Assembly: GCF_947855115.1 (NCBI RefSeq)
Contig: NZ_CANTZW010000032.1
Span: forward strand, 1 to 45,272
Length of the DNA: 45,272 nucleotides
From: an uncultured Parabacteroides sp.
Lineage (GTDB): Bacteria > Bacteroidota > Bacteroidia > Bacteroidales > Tannerellaceae
Reading direction: 5' to 3'
Shown: in pieces, positions 33,354-41,349 of the stretch
Position numbering within the stretch: the stretch's first letter is position 1
Layout of the letters: each line of letters begins with the position of its first letter
Program-made: the position numbers and the translations under genes
The notes under the pieces: generated by a model
Told to the model about the DNA's origin: nothing
What the model saw: the letters and a program-made list of their open reading frames with translations, nothing else
The model's database searches: none

Positions 33354-33836
33354 TCAGTTGTTTCTTATTCTCAGATCTATTAAATAAGCTTTTCGTTGGA
33401 TAGGCTGGATGGACTTGTCAAACAGCCAATCTGCCTCGTCGAATATCCTTCCTCGATTTGTAACTTGCGCGGATACATACACCTTTGAGCCAATAGGAAT
33501 CTTATATTTATCATAATCTTCTATCGCAACCCCAATTCTCCTGTCCATAACATCCTTTTCTATCTGTAAAAAAGTGGAGGAAGGAGTATCTTTGAAGAAT
33601 TTCTCTCTATCCGTATAGAATTCATAAGCGTATTCCGCATAACAAATAGATACATAATTTTCATCTTCACAACTGACATAGGCTGGAGTATCTTTCAGCT
33701 CTAGAACGATCTCTTCATTATCCGTTCCTTCGAACGTGTCAGTTATGAATAAATCGTCATTACAACTTATCATACTCACAAATAATCCCAAATAGATTAA
33801 TGGGAACATCAGGGTATTAACCGTTTGTTTTTTCAT
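33354..33836 (-). CDS. Hypothetical lipoprotein
   Basis: I do not recognise this 160-residue protein. A lipoprotein signal ends at Cys25 (VSMISC), followed by an acidic linker (NDDLFITDTFEGTDNEEIV) and a predicted beta-rich region with VYVSAQVTNRGRIFDEADWLFDKS. It precedes the broken trypsin-like gene by 21 bases and was probably co-transcribed with it; it may have been a companion or inhibitor of the protease, but this is a guess. Base composition is more AT-rich than the flanking operons, consistent with a laterally acquired patch. Confidence 0.65.
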   Translation of the reverse strand: MKKQTVNTLMFPLIYLGLFVSMISCNDDLFITDTFEGTDNEEIVLELKDTPAYVSCEDENYVSICYAEYAYEFYTDREKFFKDTPSSTFLQIEKDVMDRRIGVAIEDYDKYKIPIGSKVYVSAQVTNRGRIFDEADWLFDKSIQPIQRKAYLIDLRIRNN

Positions 33837-34232
33837 ACGCTACATAAATTAAAAGTAAATATTATTTTAGCATTTATTCATTGATATAGTGTCGATAGCA
33901 GTTACGTCTATGTCACGATAAATCCCGGTGGTGCGAAGCTTAGTACATAATCACCTAGTTTCTCGGTTAGCACATTGTCATACAAATCGGCGTTTAAAGT
34001 GATTTTTCCTGCCATACTGTTTGTGTGTTTAATATTAATATTAGATTATAATCTCTCTCATCATCACCAACTCATCCGTATTACCTTATTCCCAACATAA
34101 AGGGGGAGAGCTAAGAACAGATCTTTTTATCCTTTCCGCACTGTCTTTTTAAGAATGAGACAAGGTAAATATACGCAAAATTAATAGAACAACCCTTTTA
34201 TACTTAAAAAAGTCAATAAAAAGCAAGGGGGC
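33837..34232. other. AT-rich intergenic region with only a short gene fragment
   Basis: Apart from the HU-like fragment at 33908-34015, this stretch of about 400 bases shows no gene. It contains a T-rich segment near 34125-34152 and is AT-rich at its right end, just before the duplicated glycosidase tail. Confidence 0.5.
33908..34015 (-). pseudogene. Truncated N-terminus of a Bacteroidales HU-like (DUF4469-type) DNA-binding protein
   Basis: The 35-codon frame reads MAGKITLNADLYDNVLTEK then GDYVLSFAPPGF and stops. The first 25 residues resemble the N-terminus of the HU-like proteins common in Bacteroidales (ITLNADLYDNPLTEKEGDY-like), as I remember them; the rest of the domain is missing. It is probably a deletion remnant rather than a functional small protein. 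Confidence 0.45.
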
Positions 34233-34331
34233 ATGGAAAAGATCACCAGCGACGTCCCCTTGGAGCTGACCGTCCTTTGGGACGACAAACAGAAGATTGC
34301 CAGCGTAAAACCCGGCACGCAAACCGTATAA
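34233..34331 (+). pseudogene. Remnant duplicate of the 3' end of the Tat-exported glycosidase
   Basis: The 32-codon frame ITSDVPLELTVLWDDKQ...ASVKPGTQTV aligns without gaps to the last 31 residues of the glycosidase at 29173-30801 (ITSDVPLELSILWGDKQ...ASIKPGTQTV), including the same stop position. The DNA is also similar. Only the tail remains, so a paralogous gene was deleted up to this point. Confidence 0.85.
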
Positions 34332-34349
34332 GACAAGAACATGCGAAAC

Positions 34350-34432
34350 ATGGGAACACGGAACACACGGATATATTTTATGGTATCTCTATGTCCGTGT
34401 ATTGCCGTGTGCTCCGTGTATTCCGTGTTCCA
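34350..34432. repeat. CCGTGT-type palindromic intergenic repeat
   Basis: The left arm ATGGGAACACGGAACACACGG (34350-34370) is nearly the reverse complement of the right end (34412-34432), with one indel and one mismatch. The right half also contains four tandem CCGTGT units. It sits between two gene remnants in the same relative place as REP-like copy 3 in the intact locus, but is unrelated to it in sequence. Confidence 0.75.
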
Positions 34433-34453
34433 TAATTTAAAATCATTCTAGTT

Positions 34454-34531
34454 ATGAAACAGATTCTATCCTTATTCATCGCTCTGCTAGCCTTTGGCGC
34501 GACAAGTTACGCCCGGGACGGGCACATATGA
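34454..34531 (+). pseudogene. Remnant duplicate of the 5' end of the metallophosphoesterase gene
   Basis: The first 27 bases (ATGAAACAGATTCTATCCTT...) match the start of the gene at 30943 with one difference, giving MKQILSLFI in both. The frame then encodes a complete-looking signal peptide ending YA-RDGHI and stops. Together with the glycosidase tail at 34233 it shows that the two-gene junction was duplicated and then eroded. Confidence 0.75.
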
Positions 34532-34941
34532 GCATCGGGATGAAATGTCCAATGAAGGTTTATAGAGGAGAAATACCGGGGAAAAATCTTTGGAAAAAAG
34601 ACATTTGATTTTTGCCAATCCATTTCTGACGCATTACATTTGTATGCCGAGAATATGGTTCACTCTGGTATTATCCATTGTCCGATCCTTATGACTAGTC
34701 TTTCTGGCGATTTGTTATGGGGTGACAAGTGATACTGAGGAACTGTGAATTTATTGACAAGTCAAGTCGTTTAACTACTCCAAAAACTGACAAGTGATTT
34801 TAGGGTGAAGCAACGAGCGTTAAACGAGAAAATTACAATAGGCATTATAAGGTTGTTACAATGGGCATTCTAGCATCTTTACAACAAGCATCGTAACAGC
34901 CTTATAATGCCCATCATAGTTTTAACATATCACAACCGCTT
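34532..34941. other. Gene-free region before the envC operon end
   Basis: I see no gene in these 410 bases. They contain a repeated TGACAAGTGAT (34732 and 34788 areas) and the long inverted repeat listed at 34841-34912. They mark the right edge of the degraded accessory patch. Confidence 0.5.
34841..34912. repeat. Long inverted repeat downstream of envC
   Basis: GGCATTATAAGGTTGTTAC (34841-34859) and GTAACAGCCTTATAATGCC (34893-34911) pair over 19 positions, all Watson-Crick except one G-T or mismatch, around a 33-base loop. Lying 31 bases past the envC stop, it may act as the terminator of the minus-strand operon or be a mobile repeat. Confidence 0.6.
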
Positions 34942-36261
34942 TTATTCCAACCAAGGCTGCGGATTCAGCTTTGTCTTTTCCTTCCACAACTGGAAGTGAA
35001 GGATTGTGGAATTACCATCTTCCGGGTCTGAATAGATTTTTCCGATCGCTTGGCGGGTAGAGACCCGGTCGCCCGCTTTTACATATACTTGGCTTAAATT
35101 ACTATAAACTGTCAGGTAGTTACCATGACGGACGATCACGGAATTATTGTACCCCGGTACCACGAATACACGTGTCACCACTCCATTGAATACCGCACGG
35201 GCATCTGTCCCGGGGGCGGTTTGGATATCGATGCCGCTATTGCTGGTACGGACATATTTCAATTCCTGATGCTGTTGCTCGCCGAATGTAGCGACAATCG
35301 TATGTCTTCCGGCCACCGGATAAGGCAAACGCCCCCGGTTATTCGCGAAATTATCGGACAATTGCTTCTCGGCTTTTGTCATCGCATAGCCGCCTTTCGT
35401 ATCTGCCACACGTTCCTCCCGGATAGGCTCGCTCTTGCTTTCCGGTACGGTCTTCCCCTTGGCTGCGGCCTGTTCACGGGCGCGGCGCTCACGCTCCGCA
35501 CGCTCACGGGCAGCTTTGGCCTCTGCCTCGGCACGGGCAATTTCCTCAGCGATCTGCTTCTCTATCTGCCGGTTTAAAGCCTCGGCCTGACGGCGCTTCT
35601 TCTGAAGAACCGCTTTCAAATCCTTCTGTTTCTTATTCAGTAATTGAACCTCCTCTTTCTGGGAAGCTTCCTCGCTTTCTAATTTCTTACTCTCCTCCTG
35701 GCGAGTTCCCAAAAGGGCAAGCTTCTCCGCACGAGTCTTTTCCATCTCGGTTTGCTTACGACCGATCTCGGCCTGCTTTTCGATTATATCATTCGCTTGC
35801 CTTTTTTGCCAATCCGCATATTCGCGCAGATACCGTATACGCCGCATGGATTGGGAGAAACTCTCGGCAGACAGGATAAACAACAATTTATCCTGCGAGC
35901 TACGGTGTTTATAAAGTCCTCGCATCGACTTTCCGTAATTTGTCTGCTTATCGCCCAGTTCCCGCTTTAAGACACGTAACTGACCTTGGATATTCGAGAT
36001 ATCTTTCTCGATCTCACCCAACTCTTGATTCAATAAACCGATGACTTTCTTACGGGAAAGTATCTGCTTGGATAATAAATTCAGACGGTTCAAAGAAGTT
36101 TTTGCCGTCCGGGTTGTCTCCTGCAATAATTTATTCGTCTCCTCGATATCGGCCAACGCTTCCTTGCGTTGCTGCTCCAACTGACGGACAGCAGCAGATT
36201 TCTGACCGTAAATCACGGTAGATAAAGACAAGGCCAATAATACGATCCAGACGTACCTCAT
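34942..36261 (-). CDS. envC: EnvC-like murein hydrolase activator (coiled coil plus degenerate LytM domain)
   Basis: EnvC-type proteins activate cell-wall amidases during division. A signal peptide (about 1-19) is followed by a long coiled coil (about 22-265, rich in Q, K, E and R, ending in an Ala/Glu/Arg-rich segment) and a C-terminal M23/LytM domain (about 325-439). The metal-binding signature is altered: SNSGIDIQTAPG replaces the usual H-x-G-x-D pattern and LHFQLW replaces H-x-H. The domain is therefore unlikely to cut peptidoglycan itself, as with EnvC. It is the last gene of the cluster dut-TPR-DUF4292-envC, an order I know to be common in Bacteroidales. Confidence 0.9.
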   Translation of the reverse strand: MRYVWIVLLALSLSTVIYGQKSAAVRQLEQQRKEALADIEETNKLLQETTRTAKTSLNRLNLLSKQILSRKKVIGLLNQELGEIEKDISNIQGQLRVLKRELGDKQTNYGKSMRGLYKHRSSQDKLLFILSAESFSQSMRRIRYLREYADWQKRQANDIIEKQAEIGRKQTEMEKTRAEKLALLGTRQEESKKLESEEASQKEEVQLLNKKQKDLKAVLQKKRRQAEALNRQIEKQIAEEIARAEAEAKAARERAERERRAREQAAAKGKTVPESKSEPIREERVADTKGGYAMTKAEKQLSDNFANNRGRLPYPVAGRHTIVATFGEQQHQELKYVRTSNSGIDIQTAPGTDARAVFNGVVTRVFVVPGYNNSVIVRHGNYLTVYSNLSQVYVKAGDRVSTRQAIGKIYSDPEDGNSTILHFQLWKEKTKLNPQPWLE

Positions 36262-36267
36262 GATAGA

Positions 36268-37113
36268 TTATTGATTCAGATTCGTAATCGTTTTCAATAT
36301 TTGCGCAAAGGTAATACGTTTATATCTAGAAGGAACCGAGAAATCCAAATTTACCGGCTCATCCAACTGGATACGGGAGTAATGGATCTTCACTCCCCCC
36401 TCGGAATTCCCGCCCTTCAGTACCTGCACATCCATCAACATCGGGAATGGTTGCTGGTCTACCAAACGAAAGTCCTCGTATAACCATTGCAAAGCATAAC
36501 GGCCAGAAGGGTCTGCCACATAGGTAGAGAGAAGTTTTTCCTCTCCATCTGCCTTAAAGGTATAGAAAAGCCCCATGGCATCCTTTGTCTTTATTTCGGC
36601 GACCGGGCCTTCCTGAGTCAACTTAAAACGATTATAATGCTCGCGGGAAACGCCCTGTTCCCCCGGTATAAACAAGTGATTCGTGAAAAGAGCCTGTAAA
36701 TTATAGAAGTTGAACTCAATCGGGGTCTGTCCTTGTAAATTGGAATAATTCTCGATCATATAGCGTTTATTCATGCGGTCTACTACCTTGATCGTATCCC
36801 GGCTTAACTCGATACGAAAGATCTCGATCCCGAGAAAAGGCTGTACCGACAACTGGAAAGCGCTATCCTTGACCATCTTCATATCCACCCGAGAGCTCAT
36901 CTGCTTACCGGGAATGTCCAAGTCCACATTCAACCGGGCCGTTAAGGTACGGAATTGGAAAGACCGCTCTTCCACCGACTGGAAGAACTCATTATGAGCC
37001 TTAACGCTAGCGGATTCCACCGTCCCGACTTTCTTGGACGATTTACAGCCTGTCAGCATCGAAAGTAAAAGACCTCCGCACAGCAGGAAGGTCAAGAAAT
37101 AATCTCTTTTCAT
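36268..37113 (-). CDS. DUF4292 lipoprotein
   Basis: The 281-residue protein has a lipoprotein signal ending at Cys23 (SMLTGC) and an all-beta body typical of DUF4292, with SFQFRTLTARLNVDLDIPGKQMSSRVDMKMVKD, PFLGIEIFRIELSRDTIKVVDRMNKRY and VNLDFSVPSRYKRITF. The fold resembles LolA/LolB-like lipoprotein carriers, so a role in outer-membrane lipoprotein handling is possible but unproven. Its ATG overlaps the stop of the TPR gene by four bases (ATGA), and envC begins six bases after its stop, so the three are translationally coupled. Confidence 0.85.
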   Translation of the reverse strand: MKRDYFLTFLLCGGLLLSMLTGCKSSKKVGTVESASVKAHNEFFQSVEERSFQFRTLTARLNVDLDIPGKQMSSRVDMKMVKDSAFQLSVQPFLGIEIFRIELSRDTIKVVDRMNKRYMIENYSNLQGQTPIEFNFYNLQALFTNHLFIPGEQGVSREHYNRFKLTQEGPVAEIKTKDAMGLFYTFKADGEEKLLSTYVADPSGRYALQWLYEDFRLVDQQPFPMLMDVQVLKGGNSEGGVKIHYSRIQLDEPVNLDFSVPSRYKRITFAQILKTITNLNQ

Positions 37114-38831
37114 TTCGCGTTCTCGTCTTCTATATATTGTTGCTCGGCGATCTTACGGTTCAAGACCTCGGAATCCTTACCCATCTCTTTCGCCTTCTTC
37201 CATTGTTCCACCGCCTTCTCCTTGTCTCCGTTCATGAAAAGGATATCTCCATAATGATCCACAAGTTCGGCGCTCTTTGTCTTATCTTTCTCCAAGGCGC
37301 TCTCGATATAGATTTTCGCCAAGGTATAGTTTCCCTGCACGAAGAATATCCACGCATAGGTATCCAGATACGTGGCATTATCCGGTTCCAGCTTGATACA
37401 TTGGGCGCTCATACGCTCCGCTTTCTTCAAGTCTTTCTTCTCCAAGGAAAGGAAGTAACTGTAATTATTCAGCACGACCACGTTCTTGTCATTGTACTTC
37501 AACGCCTCATCGTACGCCTTATACGCTTGCTCCAGTTGCCCGCCCATCTGGTAATAAATATCACCGATCTGGCCGTAGAAATCCGACTTCAGCGGCAGGT
37601 TCTCCTTCGGGATGATATTCAAGCCCGCATAATAGGTATTCAAGGCTTCTTGATATTTCTCTTGCTGATAATAAGCGATACCCAGATAGAAATAATATTC
37701 CGGCGACTCGGGGAACAACTCCATGCAAGCCGTACAAATACGGATCACCTTCGGGATATCCTCCCCTTTCAAGGCCAGATTCAACAATTGCTGCCACGCC
37801 CCGGCGTTACCCGGCTCCATCTCGGTTACCAACTGGAACTGAAACTTCGCCTCCTCCGTCTTCCCTTGGGCCATCAAGAGACCGCCATACATTAGTTTTA
37901 AGTCGATATCCTCCGGATGTTGCTCCAAAAGCGTTTGGAACAAATGGTTCGCGTTCTCGGTTCCCTGCTTTGTTTGTTGCAGTTTCAAGATATACCGGGA
38001 AAGGATGTTCACCTTAGTCTCCACATCCAGCTTCTCATTTACCAAAGCGCTGCGGATTTGTTGCTCGGCCGCCTCCTTATCCCCTTTCGCCTCGTAGTAA
38101 TTGGCCATAGAGACGATATAATAAGGATTGGTCGGATCAATCTCATTGGCTTTTTGATAGCAAGCCAAAGCCTTGTCCATTTCCTTGTTTTCCAAATGAA
38201 GATCGCCCAACACGATCTGGTAACGGGCCTCCATAGGATATTTAGCCGCTAGCTTCTCGATCTCCTTGAAAGCCTCCTCCGGCTTCTCCAACTGGATGTA
38301 TAACTTGTATTTCTGCATGGAGATCGCCTCATTCATACCCATTACCGACTCCAACGCATCATAAGCCTCGATCGCTTTTCCGATCTCACCGGCCTGTGTC
38401 AAAGCGTCGGCCAGATAATAATTCAGCTCCTCCTTCTCCGGATAATCCCGGACCAGTTCCTCGTATTCCTCGGCGGCCTCGCCATACATACCCAGATTCC
38501 GGGTGATAGAGGCCAAGGCCATTTTATACGTAAAATTATCCTTATCATTAGCCACGGCCTTTTTTAACATCTCGACCGCCTTTTCCGGACGGTTCAATTG
38601 TACGTAAAAAGAAGAAAGCTCATACAAGACCGGAGCCGCTGTCGAGTCGATCTCCAGGCAATGGTTGAAGGCATCATAGGCGGCGTCGAACTTCCCGGCG
38701 TTCTTCAAATTCAAGCCCTCGTAAAAGAAGTAATCGAATTTACGTTGATCCTTCTCCGTATCTGTAGCACCCACCGGAAACACAGCGACCAACGAGAGGA
38801 GAGAGATGATATATATCAGTTGCTTAAACAT
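37110..38831 (-). CDS. Exported tetratricopeptide repeat protein
   Basis: After a signal peptide (MFKQLIYIISLLSLVAVFPVGA), the 573-residue protein consists of about a dozen TPR units, such as FYEGLNLKNAGKFDAAYDAFNHCLEIDSTAAPVLYELS, YYFYLGIAYYQQEKYQEALNTYYAGL and ATYLDTYAWIFFVQGNYTLAKIYIESAL. It likely works as a scaffold in the periplasm, perhaps with the DUF4292 lipoprotein encoded next. The frame is open to 38939, but MFKQLIYIIS at 38831 gives a proper signal peptide and clears the dut gene, so I chose it. Start codon and operon spacing (28 bases from dut) support co-transcription. Confidence 0.88.
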   Translation of the reverse strand: MFKQLIYIISLLSLVAVFPVGATDTEKDQRKFDYFFYEGLNLKNAGKFDAAYDAFNHCLEIDSTAAPVLYELSSFYVQLNRPEKAVEMLKKAVANDKDNFTYKMALASITRNLGMYGEAAEEYEELVRDYPEKEELNYYLADALTQAGEIGKAIEAYDALESVMGMNEAISMQKYKLYIQLEKPEEAFKEIEKLAAKYPMEARYQIVLGDLHLENKEMDKALACYQKANEIDPTNPYYIVSMANYYEAKGDKEAAEQQIRSALVNEKLDVETKVNILSRYILKLQQTKQGTENANHLFQTLLEQHPEDIDLKLMYGGLLMAQGKTEEAKFQFQLVTEMEPGNAGAWQQLLNLALKGEDIPKVIRICTACMELFPESPEYYFYLGIAYYQQEKYQEALNTYYAGLNIIPKENLPLKSDFYGQIGDIYYQMGGQLEQAYKAYDEALKYNDKNVVVLNNYSYFLSLEKKDLKKAERMSAQCIKLEPDNATYLDTYAWIFFVQGNYTLAKIYIESALEKDKTKSAELVDHYGDILFMNGDKEKAVEQWKKAKEMGKDSEVLNRKIAEQQYIEDENAK

Positions 38832-38859
38832 CCTATTATTCTTGTTAACCTTATTATCC

Positions 38860-39294
38860 TTATTCTTTTCCGGTATGGCCGAACCCTCCGGCCCCCCGCT
38901 CCGTATCGTCCAACGTATCCACGGGTTCCCACTCCACATGGCTATGGGCGGCTATAACCATCTGGCAGATACGCTCACCATCGTTAACCGTAAAAGGCTC
39001 GGAAGACAGATTCACGAGAATAATGCCGATCTCTCCCCGGTAATCCGCGTCGATCGTACCCGGCGTATTCAGCAAGGTTATCCCATGCTTTAAAGCCAAC
39101 CCGCTACGAGGACGCATCTGGGCCTCATAACCTTCCGGCAGGGAGATATAAAGTCCGGTCGGGATTAATTTACGCTCCAACGGTTTCAACACGACCGATT
39201 CCGACAAATTCGCCCGGATATCCATCCCGGCAGATAAAGGAGTCGCATATCCCGGTAGCGGGTGATGCGATTTATTGATAATTCTTACTTTCAT
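38860..39294 (-). CDS. dut: Deoxyuridine 5'-triphosphate nucleotidohydrolase
   Basis: The trimeric dUTPase hydrolyses dUTP to dUMP and pyrophosphate, keeping uracil out of DNA and supplying dTMP synthesis. All five motifs are visible in 144 residues: PLSAGMDIRA (motif 1), MRPRSGLALKHGITLLN (2), GTIDADYRGEIGIILVN (3), GERICQMVI (4) and RGAGGFGHTG (5), where motif 5 usually reads RGxGGFGSTG. A promoter lies just upstream, overlapping the end of ispG, so dut can start a transcript that runs on to envC. Confidence 0.97.
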   Translation of the reverse strand: MKVRIINKSHHPLPGYATPLSAGMDIRANLSESVVLKPLERKLIPTGLYISLPEGYEAQMRPRSGLALKHGITLLNTPGTIDADYRGEIGIILVNLSSEPFTVNDGERICQMVIAAHSHVEWEPVDTLDDTERGAGGFGHTGKE

Positions 39295-39388
39295 ATATTA
39301 TCTTACATTCTTTATTCCCGAACGGAGGCTATTCGGATTACACCGAGTGCACCAGAACGAGGCGATAGGTTCTAATCCTTGATCCCCA

Positions 39389-39418
39389 CAAAGATAATGA
39401 ATTAACTAATTAACCCAA
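39389..39418 (-). promoter_or_regulatory. Promoter of the dut-TPR-DUF4292-envC operon
   Basis: On the minus strand TTG (39416-39418) and TATCTTTG (39389-39396) are separated by 19 bases, an exact Bacteroidetes promoter. The -33 element lies within the last codons of ispG. The leader to the dut ATG is about 85 bases. Confidence 0.75.
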
Positions 39419-41241
39419 TCCCCGTTCTCTTTTATTAACTGAACTAAACGTTCTACAGCGTCTTCCTCGGGGATGTTCTTAAGGACACATTCCTTGCCTT
39501 TATACAGGCTGATTTGTCCACGTCCGGCACCCACATACCCATAGTCGGCATCCGCCATCTCGCCGGGGCCATTTACGATACAGCCCATGATACCGATTTT
39601 CAGACCTTTTAGATGGGAGGTAGCCTCCTTGACACGAGCGATCGTTGTTTGCAAATCGTACAAGGTACGTCCGCAACTCGGACAAGAGATATATTCCGTC
39701 TTGCTGATACGAGCTCTCGTAGCCTGCAAGATCCCGAACATACAACGATCCGAGATAACCGTCTCGCATCCCTCGTTATGCAGCATCAAGCCATCCCCGA
39801 AACCGTCTAGCAAAAGCGTACCGAAATCCGCGGCAGACTTCAATTGCAACAACTCCACATCCGTCTCCCGGAAATCACGATGCAAGACAACCGGCACGTC
39901 ACAACCCGACAACAATAATTTATGCATAGCCGCACGTTGCGAGCCAACCCCATTCCGATGATGTGTGCTCAACAAGACCACCACGCTCTTATCCGCTCTC
40001 AAGATCTCCAACATACGATCCGTAAGATCCATATACGTCAGACGGATAAACTTAAGCGGGCAATCGTAATCCTTTAACTCCTCCGCTTCCGAAGCGATAA
40101 AGCAAGGATAGGCGTTCGGACGCTCTTTCCAGAAATGAGCGTCTACCAATAAACGGAAATTATCCGGCAAATTATCCGGGTCTTCCTTCCCAATATATAT
40201 ATAGTCCGGCAAGGACAAATAATCAAACTCAAAATCCCCGTTACTACGATCGGAGATCACGACCGGCGGGAAAGTACCTCCGATACCCTCCACCACACGG
40301 CTCGTACGACGGCTTGTCGCCACCGCATCGAAACCGGGAGCCATGACAGCCTCGATAGGCCGATGATTTTCCCGTTCCCTAATATAATCCACCAATTTAC
40401 GGGCTACCGGCATTTCCGCCTCAGGATCCTCGCTCAAGGAAACCCGGATCGTATCGCCGATACCGTCGCACAGAAGCGTTCCGATTCCGACGGCGCTCTT
40501 GATACGCCCGTCCTCACCGTCACCAGCTTCCGTCACCCCAAGGTGCAAAGGGTAATGCATATCCTCGGCCTCCATCGTACGTACCAGTAGCCGCACGGTC
40601 TTCACCATGACTACGGTATTGGAAGCCTTGATCGAAATAACCACATCCGGGAAATTCTCCTCCCGGCAAATACGAAGAAACTCCATGCAACTCGCTACCA
40701 TCCCCTCGGGCGTATCACCATAACGGCTCATGATACGATCGGAGAGCGAGCCATGATTCACGCCGATACGTATAGCGGTACCGTGCGCCTTACAAATATT
40801 CAAGAAAGGGACGAACCGCTCACGGATCTTCTCGATCTCGGCGGCATATTCCTCATCCGTATATTCGAGATGGCTGAATGTCTTTACCTTATCTACATAG
40901 TTTCCCGGATTGATACGTACCTTTTCCACCTCACAGGCGGCGGCATCGGCCGCTTTGGGATTAAAATGGATATCAGCGACCAAAGGAGTCGTATACCCTT
41001 GTTCATTCAATTGCCTGCGAATCTCGCCCAAGTTACGAGCTTCCCGTTCCCCTTGTGCCGTAAAACGCACATACTCAGCACCGGCCTCAATCATACGGAT
41101 CGCCTGGGCTACCGCTGCTTCCGTATCCATCGTCGATACATTGGCCATGGATTGAATACGGATGGGATTCTCCCCTCCCATAGGGGTGTCGCCAATTCGC
41201 GCAACAGAAGATTTACGGCGGTTGTAATTAAAGTAAGCCAT
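39406..41241 (-). CDS. ispG: (E)-4-hydroxy-3-methylbut-2-enyl-diphosphate synthase, large three-domain form
   Basis: IspG (GcpE) makes HMBPP in the MEP isoprenoid pathway using a 4Fe-4S cluster. The TIM barrel begins with RRKSSVARIGDTPMGGENPIRIQSMANVSTMDTEA and includes PLVADIHFNPKAA, RINPGNYVD and LHLGVTEAGDGEDGRIKSAVGIG. The C-terminal [4Fe-4S] domain has the ligands CPSCGRTLYDLQ and GIMGCIVNGPGEMADADYGYVG. At 611 residues it has the insertion of about 250 residues (about 270-520) between the two, as in Bacteroidetes, Chlamydia and plants. It follows purE after a repeat-filled gap. Confidence 0.96.
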   Translation of the reverse strand: MAYFNYNRRKSSVARIGDTPMGGENPIRIQSMANVSTMDTEAAVAQAIRMIEAGAEYVRFTAQGEREARNLGEIRRQLNEQGYTTPLVADIHFNPKAADAAACEVEKVRINPGNYVDKVKTFSHLEYTDEEYAAEIEKIRERFVPFLNICKAHGTAIRIGVNHGSLSDRIMSRYGDTPEGMVASCMEFLRICREENFPDVVISIKASNTVVMVKTVRLLVRTMEAEDMHYPLHLGVTEAGDGEDGRIKSAVGIGTLLCDGIGDTIRVSLSEDPEAEMPVARKLVDYIRERENHRPIEAVMAPGFDAVATSRRTSRVVEGIGGTFPPVVISDRSNGDFEFDYLSLPDYIYIGKEDPDNLPDNFRLLVDAHFWKERPNAYPCFIASEAEELKDYDCPLKFIRLTYMDLTDRMLEILRADKSVVVLLSTHHRNGVGSQRAAMHKLLLSGCDVPVVLHRDFRETDVELLQLKSAADFGTLLLDGFGDGLMLHNEGCETVISDRCMFGILQATRARISKTEYISCPSCGRTLYDLQTTIARVKEATSHLKGLKIGIMGCIVNGPGEMADADYGYVGAGRGQISLYKGKECVLKNIPEEDAVERLVQLIKENGDWVN

Positions 41242-41246
41242 TATTC

Positions 41247-41349
41247 ATTGAAAGTTGAGAATTGAAAATTGAAAATGAGTGTTGAGAACTGAAAACCTAA
41301 AGAGAGTCTTTCTCCTCAATTTCCAATTCCCAACTTTCAATTTTCAATT
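41247..41349. repeat. AT-rich inverted repeat between purE and ispG
   Basis: The left half (41247-41278: TTGAAAGTTGAGAATTG...) is the approximate reverse complement of the right half (41313-41349: CTCAATTTCCAATTCCC...TTTTCAATT). The units match those between kdgK and kdgA. The right end coincides with the purE stop codon. Confidence 0.75.

Noticed and set aside
34181..34366. Minus-strand frame of 61 codons over the glycosidase remnant
   Set aside because: It is the complement of the duplicated coding tail; the equivalent frame also appears opposite the intact gene at 30654-30935.
37137..37895. Plus-strand open frame of 252 codons opposite the TPR gene
   Set aside because: It is a mirror of a real TPR coding region with strong codon bias; composition is Leu/Ile/Arg-rich without domain features.
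38832..38939. Upstream start for the TPR gene
   Set aside because: It would add 36 residues overlapping dut and destroy the signal peptide seen from 38831.
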